Positions 1 to 8,377 of a DNA stretch of 64,000 nt are shown here, one piece after another. The notes beneath the pieces are model-generated. The model was not told where the DNA came from, did not search any database, and saw only the letters and a list, made by a program, of their open reading frames with translations. Within the stretch, counting starts at the first letter, position 1. Each line of letters opens with the position of its first letter. Location of the stretch: assembly GCA_000632805.1 (NCBI GenBank), contig CP007444.1, positions 4,762,772 to 4,826,771 on the forward strand, given 5' to 3'. The position numbers and the translations under genes were made by a program. The DNA comes from Dyella jiangningensis (lineage in GTDB: Bacteria; Pseudomonadota; Gammaproteobacteria; Xanthomonadales; Rhodanobacteraceae).

Positions 1-1
1 C

Positions 2-448
2 CTGTTCGGCTTGTGCCTGCCGCGCGACGACCGGTTGCTGCAGGGCCTGATCGAACGCGTGGAGCACGTCACCCTCGCAACGTTGGTGCCGGTGTTCTTC
101 GTGCTCGCGGGGCTGAGCACCACCGCGCAGCTGTTGAGCGCGGATGCCGGCCTCGCGCTGGCACTCGTGCTCGCCGTGTCGATCCTCGGCAAGCTCATCG
201 GCGGTACGGCCGGTGCGCGCCTTTCAGGTCAAGGCTGGCGCAACAGCCTCGCCGTCGGCTCGCTGATGAATGCGCGCGGCATGATGGAGCTCATCGTGAT
301 CAAGGTGGGCCTCGACGCCGGCGTGATCACGCCGGCGATGTTCACCATTTTGCTTGTGATGGCGATCGTCACCACGATGATGACGACGCCGATGGTGATG
401 GGCTTGCTGGATCGCAAGCGCATCACCGACGCACTCACGAACCATTGA
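2..448 (+). CDS. Cation:proton antiporter, CPA2 family (C-terminal part, cut by window edge)
   Basis: The reading frame is open from the first bases of the window, so the start lies upstream and only the last ~148 residues are present. The visible part is very hydrophobic: a PVFFVLAGLSTT helix, then a VSILGKLIGGTAGA helix, an NARGMMELIV segment and a final ILLVMAIVTTMMTTP helix. The GKLIGG and NARG-ELI segments are typical of the membrane domain of KefB/NhaP-like CPA2 exchangers, which swap Na+ or K+ for protons across the inner membrane. The protein stops soon after the last helix, so no C-terminal RCK/TrkA domain is attached. Family call is firm; the ion is not known. Confidence 0.8.
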   Translation: MFGLCLPRDDRLLQGLIERVEHVTLATLVPVFFVLAGLSTTAQLLSADAGLALALVLAVSILGKLIGGTAGARLSGQGWRNSLAVGSLMNARGMMELIVIKVGLDAGVITPAMFTILLVMAIVTTMMTTPMVMGLLDRKRITDALTNH

Positions 449-454
449 TGATGC

Positions 455-1312
455 CTAGCCTTCGTCCAGTGGCGTAAGCAGGCGTACCTCGTCGATCAGC
501 GGCTGTACCCGATCGTCCGCAACGGCATCGGCCGCGCCCGGCATCGCTGCATCGGTGGAGGCCCAGGGGGCTTTCTGCCGCTCGCCCGGCAAATAGGCTT
601 CCCATTGGCCATAGGGCGGATCCATCGAGCCGGGGCGAATGCCCTGGAAGATTTTGTACTTGATGGGCACGCGGACCAGCCAATAAGGATCGTTGGCATG
701 TTCGCCGCGACTCGGAACCTGCCAGGTCCACCCACGTGCCGTGGCGAGTGCGGAACTGGCGAAGAGCTTGCGCAGGCGCTCGCGCTCGGACGGATCGGCG
801 TAAGTGAGCAGATTGACCTGTTCGGCGATGGCATCAGCGACCTTGCCGTCGCGATCCACCTTCACCATGAGGTACACGGCGGCGGAAACGCGCTGGTCGA
901 TCGCCTTGCGCGGATAGACCGGATTGGTGCGATTGAGCGGCTGCAGATCTTCTTCCGGAGCCCCGGCATTCTTGCCGAAACTGGCGCCAGCAATGCGCAC
1001 GGTCGCGCGGTCCTTGTCGATCGCGCGCGCAACGATGCGCAGACTCATGGATTCCTTGAGGGGAGCCTCACCGGGCTTGGCCAGTGTGAACTTCCAGGTC
1101 GGCAAGCTGCGCTGGACAACCTCGCCCACTTCAGGCGGCAACTTCTCGGCATGATCGAGCGCATAACTGTCCACGCTGCCGTCGGCCCTGATGGTCATGG
1201 TGCCGGTAACCAGCATGCTGGCTTCCGCCTGCCCGACGGTGTCCGCGGCATACACGTGGCAGCTTGCCGACACGATGCATGCGGCGACGAATGCGCGCAT
1301 TCCCTGTTTCAT
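455..1312 (-). CDS. TonB C-terminal-like periplasmic protein
   Basis: 285 residues starting MKQGMRAF with a cleavable signal peptide (SASCHVYAAD around residue 20). A long unassigned N-terminal half is followed, near residues 150-210, by NPVYPRKAIDQRVSAAVYL and VDRDGKVADA, the layout of a TonB C-terminal domain. There is no N-terminal TonB membrane anchor or proline-rich linker, so it is not a standard energy transducer; it may be a soluble TonB_C-fold protein. The start is set by a good ribosome site (AAGGAGG, 5 nt before the ATG). The frame stays open upstream to about 1810, but that part only shadows the M13 peptidase gene. It lies 71 nt after that gene on the same strand and may be cotranscribed. 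Confidence 0.6.
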   Translation of the reverse strand: MKQGMRAFVAACIVSASCHVYAADTVGQAEASMLVTGTMTIRADGSVDSYALDHAEKLPPEVGEVVQRSLPTWKFTLAKPGEAPLKESMSLRIVARAIDKDRATVRIAGASFGKNAGAPEEDLQPLNRTNPVYPRKAIDQRVSAAVYLMVKVDRDGKVADAIAEQVNLLTYADPSERERLRKLFASSALATARGWTWQVPSRGEHANDPYWLVRVPIKYKIFQGIRPGSMDPPYGQWEAYLPGERQKAPWASTDAAMPGAADAVADDRVQPLIDEVRLLTPLDEG

Positions 1313-1383
1313 GACGTCCTCCTTGAGATGTCGACTGGAGTGTAGCGACGGGCACGCCGGCGGCGACCGACGTGCCCATGCTG

Positions 1384-3456
1384 TCACCAGATGCGCACGC
1401 GTTCCTGCGGCGACAAGTACAGCTTCTGGCCCGACTCCACCCCAAACGCCTGATACCACGCATCCATATTGCGCACCGGCCCGTTCACGCGGAACTTGCG
1501 TGGCGAGTGCGGATCGCTGGTGACCTGGCGGCGGATGGCGTCGTCGGTGAGCTTGCCACGCCATGCCTGTGCCCAGCCGAGGAAGACGCGCTGGTCGCCG
1601 GTGAGGCCGTCGATCACCGGCGCCGGCTTGCCGTGCAACGACGCATGATACGCATCGAGGGCCAGCGTGAGGCCGCCGAGGTCGGCGATGTTCTCGCCCA
1701 TGGTGAGGTTGCCGTTGATGTGCACGCCCGTCAGCGGCTGGAACGCGTCGTACTGCTCGCCGAGCTTCTTTGCACGCTCTTCGAAGGCCTTGGCGTCGTC
1801 GGCCGTCCACCAGTCGCGCAGGTTGCCGTCGGCGTCGATCTTGCGGCCCTGGTCGTCGAAGCCGTGCGTGAGCTCGTGGCCGATCACGCCGCCGATGGCG
1901 CCGTAATTGATGGCCGGATCGGCGTTGGGATCGAAGATCGGCGGCTGCAGGATGGCCGCGGGAAACACGATGTCACGCAGCGAGCCGTTGTACGCGTCGT
2001 TGGTCTGCGGCGTCATCGACCAGTCGCTGCGATCCACCGCGCCGTTGAGGCGGTTCACGTAGAACGTCCAGTCCGCCTTGGCGGCGTGCAGCACGTTGCC
2101 CACCAAGTCGTCGCTGCTCGTGCGCACGTTCGCATAGTCGCGCGGGTGGTCCGGATAGCCGACCTTGATGGTGTAGGTGTCGAGCTTGCGCAGTGCCTCT
2201 TCGCGCGTCTTGGGGCCCATCCAGTCAAGTTTCTCGATGCGGACGCGGTAAGCCGCCTTGAGGTTGGCCACCAGCTCCTCGATCTTCGCCTTGGACGACG
2301 CCGGGAAATACTTGGTCGTGTAGAGCTCGCCTACGCCCCAGCCCAGGTTGCCGAAGCAGGACAGGCGGTCGCCCACGCCGCAATCGCCGCCGGACACCGC
2401 ATGCACCGCGCGCTTCCAGCGGACTTCCTGTTGCTGCTGCCCTGAAAGCGTCTTGTCATGCATCTCGAAGTACGCATCCTGGAACGGCTTGGAGAGGTAG
2501 TAGGCGGCGTCGTCCGCGATGCGCGCAGCCTGCCATGCCTGGATGGTGGCGACCGGCGTCTTCGCATACACGGCGGTGAGCTTCGGGAACGCGGTCTTTT
2601 CCGCCACCACGATGCGCTTGAGGTCGCCGAGCTGCGCTGACGCGAGGTAGTCGCGCCACGCGAAGCCGGGGGCCAGCTTTTGCAGCTCGTCCACGCTCAT
2701 CGGGTTGTACATGGCCACGGGGTCGCGCTGCGCGACCTTGTCCCAGCTGGCTTCCGCAATGGCGGTTTCGAAGGCCACCACGTCCTTGGCGGCGGCCTCA
2801 GGCTGCGGCCATCCCGCCAGTGTCAGCAGCTTGGCGACGTAGGCCTGGTACGCGGCCTTTTCCTTGGCGAATTCGGGCTTGAGGTAATAATCGCGGTCGG
2901 GCAGGCCCAGGCCCGCCTGCGTGACATAGACCGCGTAGCGCGAGTTGTCTTTCAGGTCCACGTCGAACACGAGGTTGAACAGCGCGCCTTCGAAGTCGGT
3001 ATTGGTGCGGCCCATCAATGCAGCCTGCGCGTCGCGCGTGGTGGCCTTGCGTACCGCATCGAGCTGCGGCGCGATGGGTTTGGCGCCAAGTGCATCAATG
3101 CGCGCCTCGTCCATGTACGACTGATAGAACGCGCCGACCTTGCCTTCGAGGGAACCGGCCGGCGCCTTGCTCTGGGCGGCACTTTCCATCAACTGGTGCA
3201 AGCGCTGTTCGGTGAGGTCGGTCATTGCCAGTCGCAGGCTGACCGCCGGCTTGTCGGGAGGGATCGGCGTGTGGTCCAGCCAGGTGCCGTTGGCGTAACG
3301 GAAGAAGTCATCGCCCGGTTTCGTCGCGGTATCGGCACCGGCCCGATCGAAACCCCACGTGCCGTACTGCGGCTTGGCTGTCGCCGTGTCGGCGGCGTGG
3401 GCCGCACCGAACACCAACGCACTCACGCAAGCGACTGCCAGGATCCTGCTGACCAT
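1384..3456 (-). CDS. M13 family zinc metallopeptidase (neprilysin/PepO type)
   Basis: 690 residues with a signal peptide (cleavage near AHAAD, residue ~22), so periplasmic or secreted. The gluzincin site is complete: HELTH at 527-531 and ENIADLGG with the third zinc ligand at E588, a spacing like that of neprilysin. The protein ends in VRIW, similar to the family's usual C-terminal Cys-x-x-Trp but without the Cys. An N-terminal M13_N helical region and a NAYNGSLRDIVFPAAILQPP substrate-groove segment are also present. Members cut small peptides. Length is normal. Catalytic class is near certain; the natural substrate is unknown. Confidence 0.93.
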   Translation of the reverse strand: MVSRILAVACVSALVFGAAHAADTATAKPQYGTWGFDRAGADTATKPGDDFFRYANGTWLDHTPIPPDKPAVSLRLAMTDLTEQRLHQLMESAAQSKAPAGSLEGKVGAFYQSYMDEARIDALGAKPIAPQLDAVRKATTRDAQAALMGRTNTDFEGALFNLVFDVDLKDNSRYAVYVTQAGLGLPDRDYYLKPEFAKEKAAYQAYVAKLLTLAGWPQPEAAAKDVVAFETAIAEASWDKVAQRDPVAMYNPMSVDELQKLAPGFAWRDYLASAQLGDLKRIVVAEKTAFPKLTAVYAKTPVATIQAWQAARIADDAAYYLSKPFQDAYFEMHDKTLSGQQQQEVRWKRAVHAVSGGDCGVGDRLSCFGNLGWGVGELYTTKYFPASSKAKIEELVANLKAAYRVRIEKLDWMGPKTREEALRKLDTYTIKVGYPDHPRDYANVRTSSDDLVGNVLHAAKADWTFYVNRLNGAVDRSDWSMTPQTNDAYNGSLRDIVFPAAILQPPIFDPNADPAINYGAIGGVIGHELTHGFDDQGRKIDADGNLRDWWTADDAKAFEERAKKLGEQYDAFQPLTGVHINGNLTMGENIADLGGLTLALDAYHASLHGKPAPVIDGLTGDQRVFLGWAQAWRGKLTDDAIRRQVTSDPHSPRKFRVNGPVRNMDAWYQAFGVESGQKLYLSPQERVRIW

Positions 3457-3544
3457 AAGCCCTCCACCGTGTTTGAGGTGAGGGGGATGCTCGCACGGTG
3501 GCGGGTCGTTGCCAGTGCTGGAAGTTGTATTTCCAGCCCAGGCA

Positions 3545-3571
3545 CAACGGCCCGGACGTACCGGGCCGTTG
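3545..3571 (-). terminator. Perfect 11-bp hairpin, possible terminator
   Basis: CAACGGCCCGG, a 5-nt loop, then the exact complement CCGGGCCGTTG. It lies 20 nt past the stop of the small exported protein gene read on the minus strand and before the M13 gene. There is no clear U-run, so it may work as a rho-dependent or mRNA-stabilising hairpin. Confidence 0.5.
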
Positions 3572-3590
3572 CTGTCGTCGGGTGCGAGGC

Positions 3591-3950
3591 TCAGCCGGCA
3601 GCGCGCTGCTTGTGAATGCGCTTGCTGTCCTTGTTTAGCGACTTGTTGAGGTTCTTCTGTTCCTGCTTGGTGAGGTGGCCACCGTGCTCGGCCTCATCGC
3701 GGCTCTCGCGCGCAGCGATGTTGGCGTCCTGCCTTTCGTCGTGTGCGGCCTGCTTGGCATTGAGTTGGCCGTCGGCAACGCCGGCCTGGACGCGATCCTG
3801 CTGGTTTTCCAGGCGCTGGTTCACTTCGCTCACGCGCGGATGGCCGGGGACATTCTCCGGCGAGGTGGATTGCGCCATGGCGCCGGCGCTCGCGCACGCA
3901 GCGACCAGGGTGATGGCGATCAGGCTGAAACGCGACGTCGTCTTCTTCAT
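3591..3950 (-). CDS. Small exported charged protein, function unknown
   Basis: 119 residues. Start MKKTTSRFSLIAITLVAACA chosen because it opens a clear signal peptide (cleavage after AGAMA) and has AGAGGAT upstream; a further in-frame upstream extension has no such features. The mature part is Gln/Glu/Arg/Lys-rich and predicted helical (RLENQQDRVQAGVADGQLNA, then NLNKSLNKDSKRIHKQ). Similar short periplasmic helical proteins, annotated only as hypothetical, occur widely in proteobacteria. No enzymatic motif is visible. It is transcribed alone or with M13 downstream, separated by a hairpin. Confidence 0.6.
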   Translation of the reverse strand: MKKTTSRFSLIAITLVAACASAGAMAQSTSPENVPGHPRVSEVNQRLENQQDRVQAGVADGQLNAKQAAHDERQDANIAARESRDEAEHGGHLTKQEQKNLNKSLNKDSKRIHKQRAAG

Positions 3951-4202
3951 GGCGGTGATCCTCTTCGTTGGTGATCGGTCGCAGCGCACCGCGCTGGCGC
4001 GGTGGCTGTCACGTCTCGGATGGTGTTGCCCCTGCGAGCCACCACGGGTGGCTGGCTCGATGCGGAGAACGAGGGATCGCAGTCGCCGTTGACGGCGTTG
4101 ACGCGAACCTGCGCCATTTCATTCAGCTGCAGGCAGGCTCGGTGGTGATGCATCACCGCATGTCGTCAGCCAGACGAAAGCGACATGCGTGATGAGGTGC
4201 TT

Positions 4203-4739
4203 TCACGCGGCAACGCGCCCTTCGGAAAGGCCGCGCAGATGACCGAGGCCTTCCTCGAAATCCTTGCCCACCAACTTGTCCATGTTGAACACCAGGCCCA
4301 TCAGCTTGTGCATGAAGCTTGAGCGACCATGCATGGCCCACGTCACCCGCGTGCCTTCGCCATGGGGTTCGAGCACGAATTCCGCGGTGTTGGTGGCCTT
4401 GAACGGCGCGAAGAACTCCAGCCTGATTTCGATGCGCGACGATGGAATGGACTCGGTGATCTGCATGCGACCGCTGCCGATGTCCTTGTTGCCATTCCAG
4501 CCGTAGATCGCGCCTTCGCCGACCTTGGGGCCTTCGTAGCTGCGCTCCATGGCGGGGTCCTTGCGCTCGTACGGCGACCACGCCTGCCAGCGATGAAAAT
4601 CGTTGATCAGCGGAAAGATGCGCTCAGGCGATGCCTGGATGGTGGCGGATCGCTCGATGCGGAACTGGCCGGGACGCGTGGCCGCGACCCCGAGCAGGGC
4701 GAGGATGGCAAGCAGGACGATGACGAATACGGTGAACAT
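4203..4739 (-). CDS. SRPBCC (START-like) family protein with N-terminal membrane anchor
   Basis: 178 residues. Residues 1-20 (MFTVFVIVLLAILALLGVAA) form one hydrophobic helix. The rest has the layout of polyketide-cyclase/SRPBCC proteins: FRIERSATIQASPERIFPLI at the start, a DFHRWQAWSPYE segment, and TRVTWAMHG near the end. The fold makes a hydrophobic ligand pocket; the ligand is not predictable here. It is the last gene of a probable three-gene unit (yceI, GST, this one) with gaps of 21 and 33 nt. Confidence 0.8.
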   Translation of the reverse strand: MFTVFVIVLLAILALLGVAATRPGQFRIERSATIQASPERIFPLINDFHRWQAWSPYERKDPAMERSYEGPKVGEGAIYGWNGNKDIGSGRMQITESIPSSRIEIRLEFFAPFKATNTAEFVLEPHGEGTRVTWAMHGRSSFMHKLMGLVFNMDKLVGKDFEEGLGHLRGLSEGRVAA

Positions 4740-4772
4740 GATCGGACTCCTTGGGTGGCGGAAAGCCGCGCG

Positions 4773-5435
4773 TCATGCGTCGGCTTGTTCCTTGGGCACC
4801 ATGTGCATGTAGGGCTGGGCTTCGTGCAGCACGCGGGCGAACGACGGCCGCTGCATCAGCCGCAGCAGGTAGGCCGCCGTGTGCGGGTGTGCTTCTTCGA
4901 GCGGGATCACCAGGTTGGCATAGAACAGCGCGGGCGAAGCCGAGCAATCGGCCATGGTGTAGTCGTCACCCACCGCCCACGTGCGGCCGGCCATGTCCTT
5001 TTCGAGCAGGTCGTAGGCCACACGAAGCTTGTCGCGCGCGGCGCTCACGCCATAGTGGTCGTGTGCACCGGAGGGACGAAGGCGATCGGTGACCACCTTC
5101 TGCATCGGCTCGTTGACATACAGATCGAAAAAGCGGTCGCGCAGGCGAACTTCGCGCGCGAGATCGGCATCATCGGGAATCAACGACACCTTGCCCGGAT
5201 AGTGCTGCGCGAGATACTCGATGATGATGGTCGATTCGGGTACCAGGCAGTCACGGGCGTCGTCGCGCAGCAGTGGAAACCGGCCCATCGGCCACAACGC
5301 GTGGAACGCGGCGCGAGCCTGCGGATCGGCCAGGTCCACCAGGTGGGCATGGAATGGCGTGTCGTTCTCGTACAGCGCAATGAGCGGCTTGTGGCAGAAC
5401 GAGGCGAGCGGATGCATGAAGAGCGTGAGTGACAT
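4773..5435 (-). CDS. Glutathione S-transferase family protein
   Basis: 220 residues, the usual length for a bacterial GST. The thioredoxin-like N-terminal domain begins SLTLFMHPLASFCHKPLIAL, with Ser/Cys at the position of the catalytic residue. It contains the PES-T turn (CLVPESTIIIEYL, residues ~63-75) that binds the gamma-glutamyl part of glutathione. The C-terminal helical domain has the WAVGDDYTMADCSASPALF hydrophobic-staple segment. Cytoplasmic. Probably conjugates or reduces electrophiles. It sits between yceI and an SRPBCC gene on the same strand, which hints at a stress-related unit. Confidence 0.9.
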   Translation of the reverse strand: MSLTLFMHPLASFCHKPLIALYENDTPFHAHLVDLADPQARAAFHALWPMGRFPLLRDDARDCLVPESTIIIEYLAQHYPGKVSLIPDDADLAREVRLRDRFFDLYVNEPMQKVVTDRLRPSGAHDHYGVSAARDKLRVAYDLLEKDMAGRTWAVGDDYTMADCSASPALFYANLVIPLEEAHPHTAAYLLRLMQRPSFARVLHEAQPYMHMVPKEQADA

Positions 5436-5456
5436 GATGAACCTCGTGCCTGGGGA

Positions 5457-6098
5457 TCAATGTTGCGGCTGCACCGAGGCAACCTTGTCCTTCGCCGAGG
5501 CGTCATCGATCAACGCCTCGACCTGGATGCGCAGCACCACGTCCATGTTGAAGCCGTAGGACTTGCCGCTGTCCATGCCGAATGTGTCGCGCTTGAACGT
5601 GGCGGATGCGTCGGCGCCGCAGAGCTCGCGCTTGAACATCGGATGCGGCATGCATTTGAACGAGTTGACGGTGAGTTCGAGCGGCCGCGTCACGCCATGC
5701 AGGGTCAATTCGCCGGCCACCTTGGTGGGCGCACCATTGACGAAAGCGGTGAGCTTGCCCTTGTAGATGGCGTGCGGATATTTGGTCGCGTCGAACAGCT
5801 CCGGTCCGCGCGCAGCCTCATTCATCTTGTCCAGGCCAAAATCCGCACTGGCCATGTCCACCGTGATATCCACGCTGCCCGTGGCGGCGCTCTTGTCCAG
5901 CGTGATCTTGCCGCTGGTGCGGTCGAACTTGCCGCGCCATGTCGAGAGACCGCCGAAGTGGTCGGCCTCGAAGCTCGGATACGTGTGCATGGGATCGATG
6001 GTGTAGGTGGCCGGGCCGGCATGCACCGGTCCGAGGGCCGATGCCATGGCCAGCGTGGCGAGTGCGGCGTGCCGCGTGAAAGGGGGCAAGGCAGTCAT
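5457..6098 (-). CDS. YceI family periplasmic lipocalin-like protein
   Basis: 213 residues with a signal peptide ending GPVHAG. The mature part starts ATYTIDPMHTYPSFEADHFG and continues with WRGKFDRTSGKITLD, the typical start of the YceI beta-barrel, which binds isoprenoid or other long amphipathic lipids. Later GELTLHGVTRPLELTV is the second hallmark of the family. Start MTALPPF chosen for its signal peptide and the CAGGAG site; a frame extension upstream lacks support. It heads the yceI-GST-SRPBCC cluster. Confidence 0.92.
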   Translation of the reverse strand: MTALPPFTRHAALATLAMASALGPVHAGPATYTIDPMHTYPSFEADHFGGLSTWRGKFDRTSGKITLDKSAATGSVDITVDMASADFGLDKMNEAARGPELFDATKYPHAIYKGKLTAFVNGAPTKVAGELTLHGVTRPLELTVNSFKCMPHPMFKRELCGADASATFKRDTFGMDSGKSYGFNMDVVLRIQVEALIDDASAKDKVASVQPQH

Positions 6099-6243
6099 CG
6101 TCAACTCCTGAAGGTGGGTTTCGCGGGCCGCTCCGGCCTCGCTCATCTGAATGACGAACGGGCCTGGGGGATTTCGACATCGGTCTGGAGCCGCATCGGT
6201 GCGGATGACCCGGGGAGCGGGTGGGCCCGGACTGCACGAGGGG

Positions 6244-6576
6244 TCAATCCACGATGAAAAGCCGGGCCCCCGTGGGCGTATACGAACGATGCGCGGCATC
6301 GCCGAAGTCGGACACCTGGTAGCTCATGCCAGCCGTGAGCACGAAGCGGCGGCCATCCTTCAGCTCGGAATGCAGCTCGCCTTCCAGCACGTAGAGCACG
6401 TGGCCGCGATCGCACCAGTGATCGGCGAGGTAGCCGGGGCTGTATTCCACCAGCCGCACGCGCAAGTCGCCGACGCTGAAGCTGCGCCAGAGCGCCTCGC
6501 CGGTTTCGCCCGGATGCTTCGTGGCAGGTACGTCGGCCCAGTCCGTCACGGTGAAGGGCAGGGCGGGAATCTTCAT
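6244..6576 (-). CDS. Small cupin-fold protein (DHCW-motif cupin family)
   Basis: 110 residues. A single cupin barrel is visible: DHWCDRGHVLYVLEGELHSE (motif 1 with HxH-like ligands and the conserved Glu) followed by LTAGMSYQVSDFGDAAHRSY (motif 2 with His). The DHWCDRGH segment marks the small family usually named after this motif. Start ATG 6576 is preferred over the GTG two codons upstream because GGGAG lies 8 nt before the ATG and only 2 nt before the GTG. Probably binds a metal ion; reaction unknown. Followed by nothing on its strand for 145 nt. Confidence 0.75.
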   Translation of the reverse strand: MKIPALPFTVTDWADVPATKHPGETGEALWRSFSVGDLRVRLVEYSPGYLADHWCDRGHVLYVLEGELHSELKDGRRFVLTAGMSYQVSDFGDAAHRSYTPTGARLFIVD

Positions 6577-6604
6577 CGGCACGGCTCCCTGTGGGCGGTT
6601 GACG

Positions 6605-7588
6605 TTATTCGACGGGGTAAGGGCCTTCGGCGAAGACTTCCGCGTGGTAACCCTTGGCGCCTACGAGCCGCGCCATCGGACTGCGGATATCGCCGCCGCT
6701 CGCCAGGCGGTCGATCAGGAAGCCGAAGTCGTAGCGCGGCTGCCAGCCAAGCTCCTCGCGGGCCCGTGCGTTGACGTAGACGCGATCGATGCCCGGCGCC
6801 ATCTTCCAGCCCAGCCTCGCATAGAGCGGTGCGTACGCCGGCACGCGTCGCTGCACGACCAGCGGCGCGTTGGCACGCAGCGCGGCCATGTCCTCCGGCT
6901 GCAGTGGCGAGGTGGCACTGATGATGTAGCGACGAAAGCCCAGCGTGGTGGCATGGCGCGCCGCGAGCAGATGGGCGCCCACCACGTCCTCGATGTCCAC
7001 GCGGCGATGCAGGTACTCGTTCACCTTGAGGTTGTCGTCGGCATAGCTGGCGCGCGCATTGCGATCGTCGTCTTCCTCGGGAAAGAAGCGCGATGTGCGC
7101 AATACCATGCAGGCCAGGCCCTGGTTGCGCTGGAACAGCTGGCACAGGTCTTCCGCGGCGGCCTTGGTGACACCGTAGATGTTCTTCGGGATCGGCGTGA
7201 CGTCCTCGGTGATCCAGCCGGAAGGTTCCCCCGCCGGCGGCACCAGCGCATCGCCGAACACGCTGGTGGTGCTGGTGTACACGAAGGATTCGACACCGGC
7301 GCTCACCGCTTCTTCCAACAGGTTGAGCGTGCCGGTGAGGTTGACGTCGATGAAGTCCTGCCGGCTGTGCGTGGCCACATGCGGCTTGTGCAGTGTGGCC
7401 GGATGGAACACGTGACGCACGCCGGCCATGCAGCGCTTCACCGTCGCACGACTGGCCACCGAGCCGCGCTGCGTGGTGAATGGGCCTTCGACGATATCCA
7501 GGCCGATGACCTCATGGCCCAGATCGCGCAAGCTGCGCGCCAGCGCTTCGCCGAGATGGCCGGAGCTACCTGTGATCAGGATACGCAT
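6605..7588 (-). CDS. NAD-dependent epimerase/dehydratase (extended SDR)
   Basis: 327 residues. Begins MRILITGSSGHLGEALARSL with the glycine-rich GxxGxxG dinucleotide site. The extended-SDR catalytic pair is in YGVTKAAAEDLCQLF (Y-x3-K), preceded by the VYTSTTSVFGDA segment carrying the catalytic Ser/Thr. Such enzymes act on nucleotide sugars or other hydroxy-carbonyl substrates. No sugar-nucleotide genes are nearby, so substrate is unassigned. It lies 28 nt upstream of the cupin gene on the same strand, a probable two-gene unit. Confidence 0.88.
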   Translation of the reverse strand: MRILITGSSGHLGEALARSLRDLGHEVIGLDIVEGPFTTQRGSVASRATVKRCMAGVRHVFHPATLHKPHVATHSRQDFIDVNLTGTLNLLEEAVSAGVESFVYTSTTSVFGDALVPPAGEPSGWITEDVTPIPKNIYGVTKAAAEDLCQLFQRNQGLACMVLRTSRFFPEEDDDRNARASYADDNLKVNEYLHRRVDIEDVVGAHLLAARHATTLGFRRYIISATSPLQPEDMAALRANAPLVVQRRVPAYAPLYARLGWKMAPGIDRVYVNARAREELGWQPRYDFGFLIDRLASGGDIRSPMARLVGAKGYHAEVFAEGPYPVE

Positions 7589-7655
7589 GCGTGTGGTCCA
7601 CCGAGCAGGAAGAGGGCGATGCTAGCATCCGTCCGGCGCGTGCGACATTCGCCTC

Positions 7656-8294
7656 TCACACCTCGGCCTTGAAGGTCTTGCCCAGTGGCTGGCCACGCCC
7701 GACGTAGTGGCGGAACAGATAGAACAGCGGCTGGTAATGCCGTGGATCGACGTGCTGCGTGCCGGGCACCACCACGTCGTCGTGCGCATGTACGTGCAGT
7801 ACTTCCAGTTCAGCCATTACGTAGCCGCCGGCATCGTCGCGCCACGCGTCAAGCGGCCGCTGGATGGCGAGCAGCAGGCGCGCTTCCAGTTGCAGTGGAC
7901 ATTCGGCAATGCGCGGTGCATTCACGCTCAAGGATGAGGCGGTGTGGAGGCCGGCCAGCGCGAACTTGTCGGCCTCGTGGCGATAGCCGACCGCGCGCTT
8001 CCACGCGGGTACCGGATCGCGACCCGTCGTGGGTGCCATGCGCTCCACCGCTTCGTATTGATCTTCGCTGGCAAGGTTGAGCACGCACTCGCGCTCGCGC
8101 TGCAGGTTCGCCAGGCCTTGTCCGCCGCCGGTGAGGCCGATCACCACGCGATCGGCCAGCGCCCATGCGGACGACATCGGCGTGATGTTGGTCGAGCCGT
8201 CCTCGTTGCGTGTGGTGATGAGTACGACCGGCGTGCCGAAGTAGAGAATCGACGGATGGATGACGCGGGTATCGGGTGTTCGGTAACTGTCCAT
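7656..8294 (-). CDS. Flavin reductase-like (FMN-binding split-barrel) protein
   Basis: 212 residues starting MDSYRTPDTRVIHPSILYFG. The split-barrel FMN domain shows GTPVVLITTRNEDGSTNITP and ANLQRERECVLNLASEDQYE, typical of flavin reductase-like proteins. The rest of the barrel includes ECPLQLEARLLLAI and HVDPRHYQPLFYLFRHYVGR. It is probably an FMN-binding oxidoreductase in the cytoplasm. A TTG start 15 codons upstream is possible but weaker. It is divergent from an ArsR-type regulator across 83 bp, so that regulator is the obvious candidate to control it. Confidence 0.82.
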   Translation of the reverse strand: MDSYRTPDTRVIHPSILYFGTPVVLITTRNEDGSTNITPMSSAWALADRVVIGLTGGGQGLANLQRERECVLNLASEDQYEAVERMAPTTGRDPVPAWKRAVGYRHEADKFALAGLHTASSLSVNAPRIAECPLQLEARLLLAIQRPLDAWRDDAGGYVMAELEVLHVHAHDDVVVPGTQHVDPRHYQPLFYLFRHYVGRGQPLGKTFKAEV

Positions 8295-8312
8295 GCCGAC
8301 AGTGTGGTGCGG

Positions 8313-8340
8313 GTTGCGCGCCGAGGCTTCGCCGTGCAAC
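8313..8340. promoter_or_regulatory. Candidate operator between flavin reductase and ArsR-type gene
   Basis: Inverted arms GTTGCGC (8313-8319) and GTGCAAC (8334-8340), matching at 6 of 7 positions, lie in the 83-bp divergent spacer. This is the layout expected of an autoregulated divergent pair. No experimental or family consensus supports this exact sequence. Confidence 0.3.
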
Positions 8341-8377
8341 GAAATATCCCGTGGTCGGCAGCGCTAGACTGCCAGGC

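Noticed and set aside
455..1810. Long form (451 codons) of the TonB-like gene
   Set aside because: The extra N-terminal part overlaps the M13 gene in another frame; the shorter start has a signal peptide and AAGGAGG.
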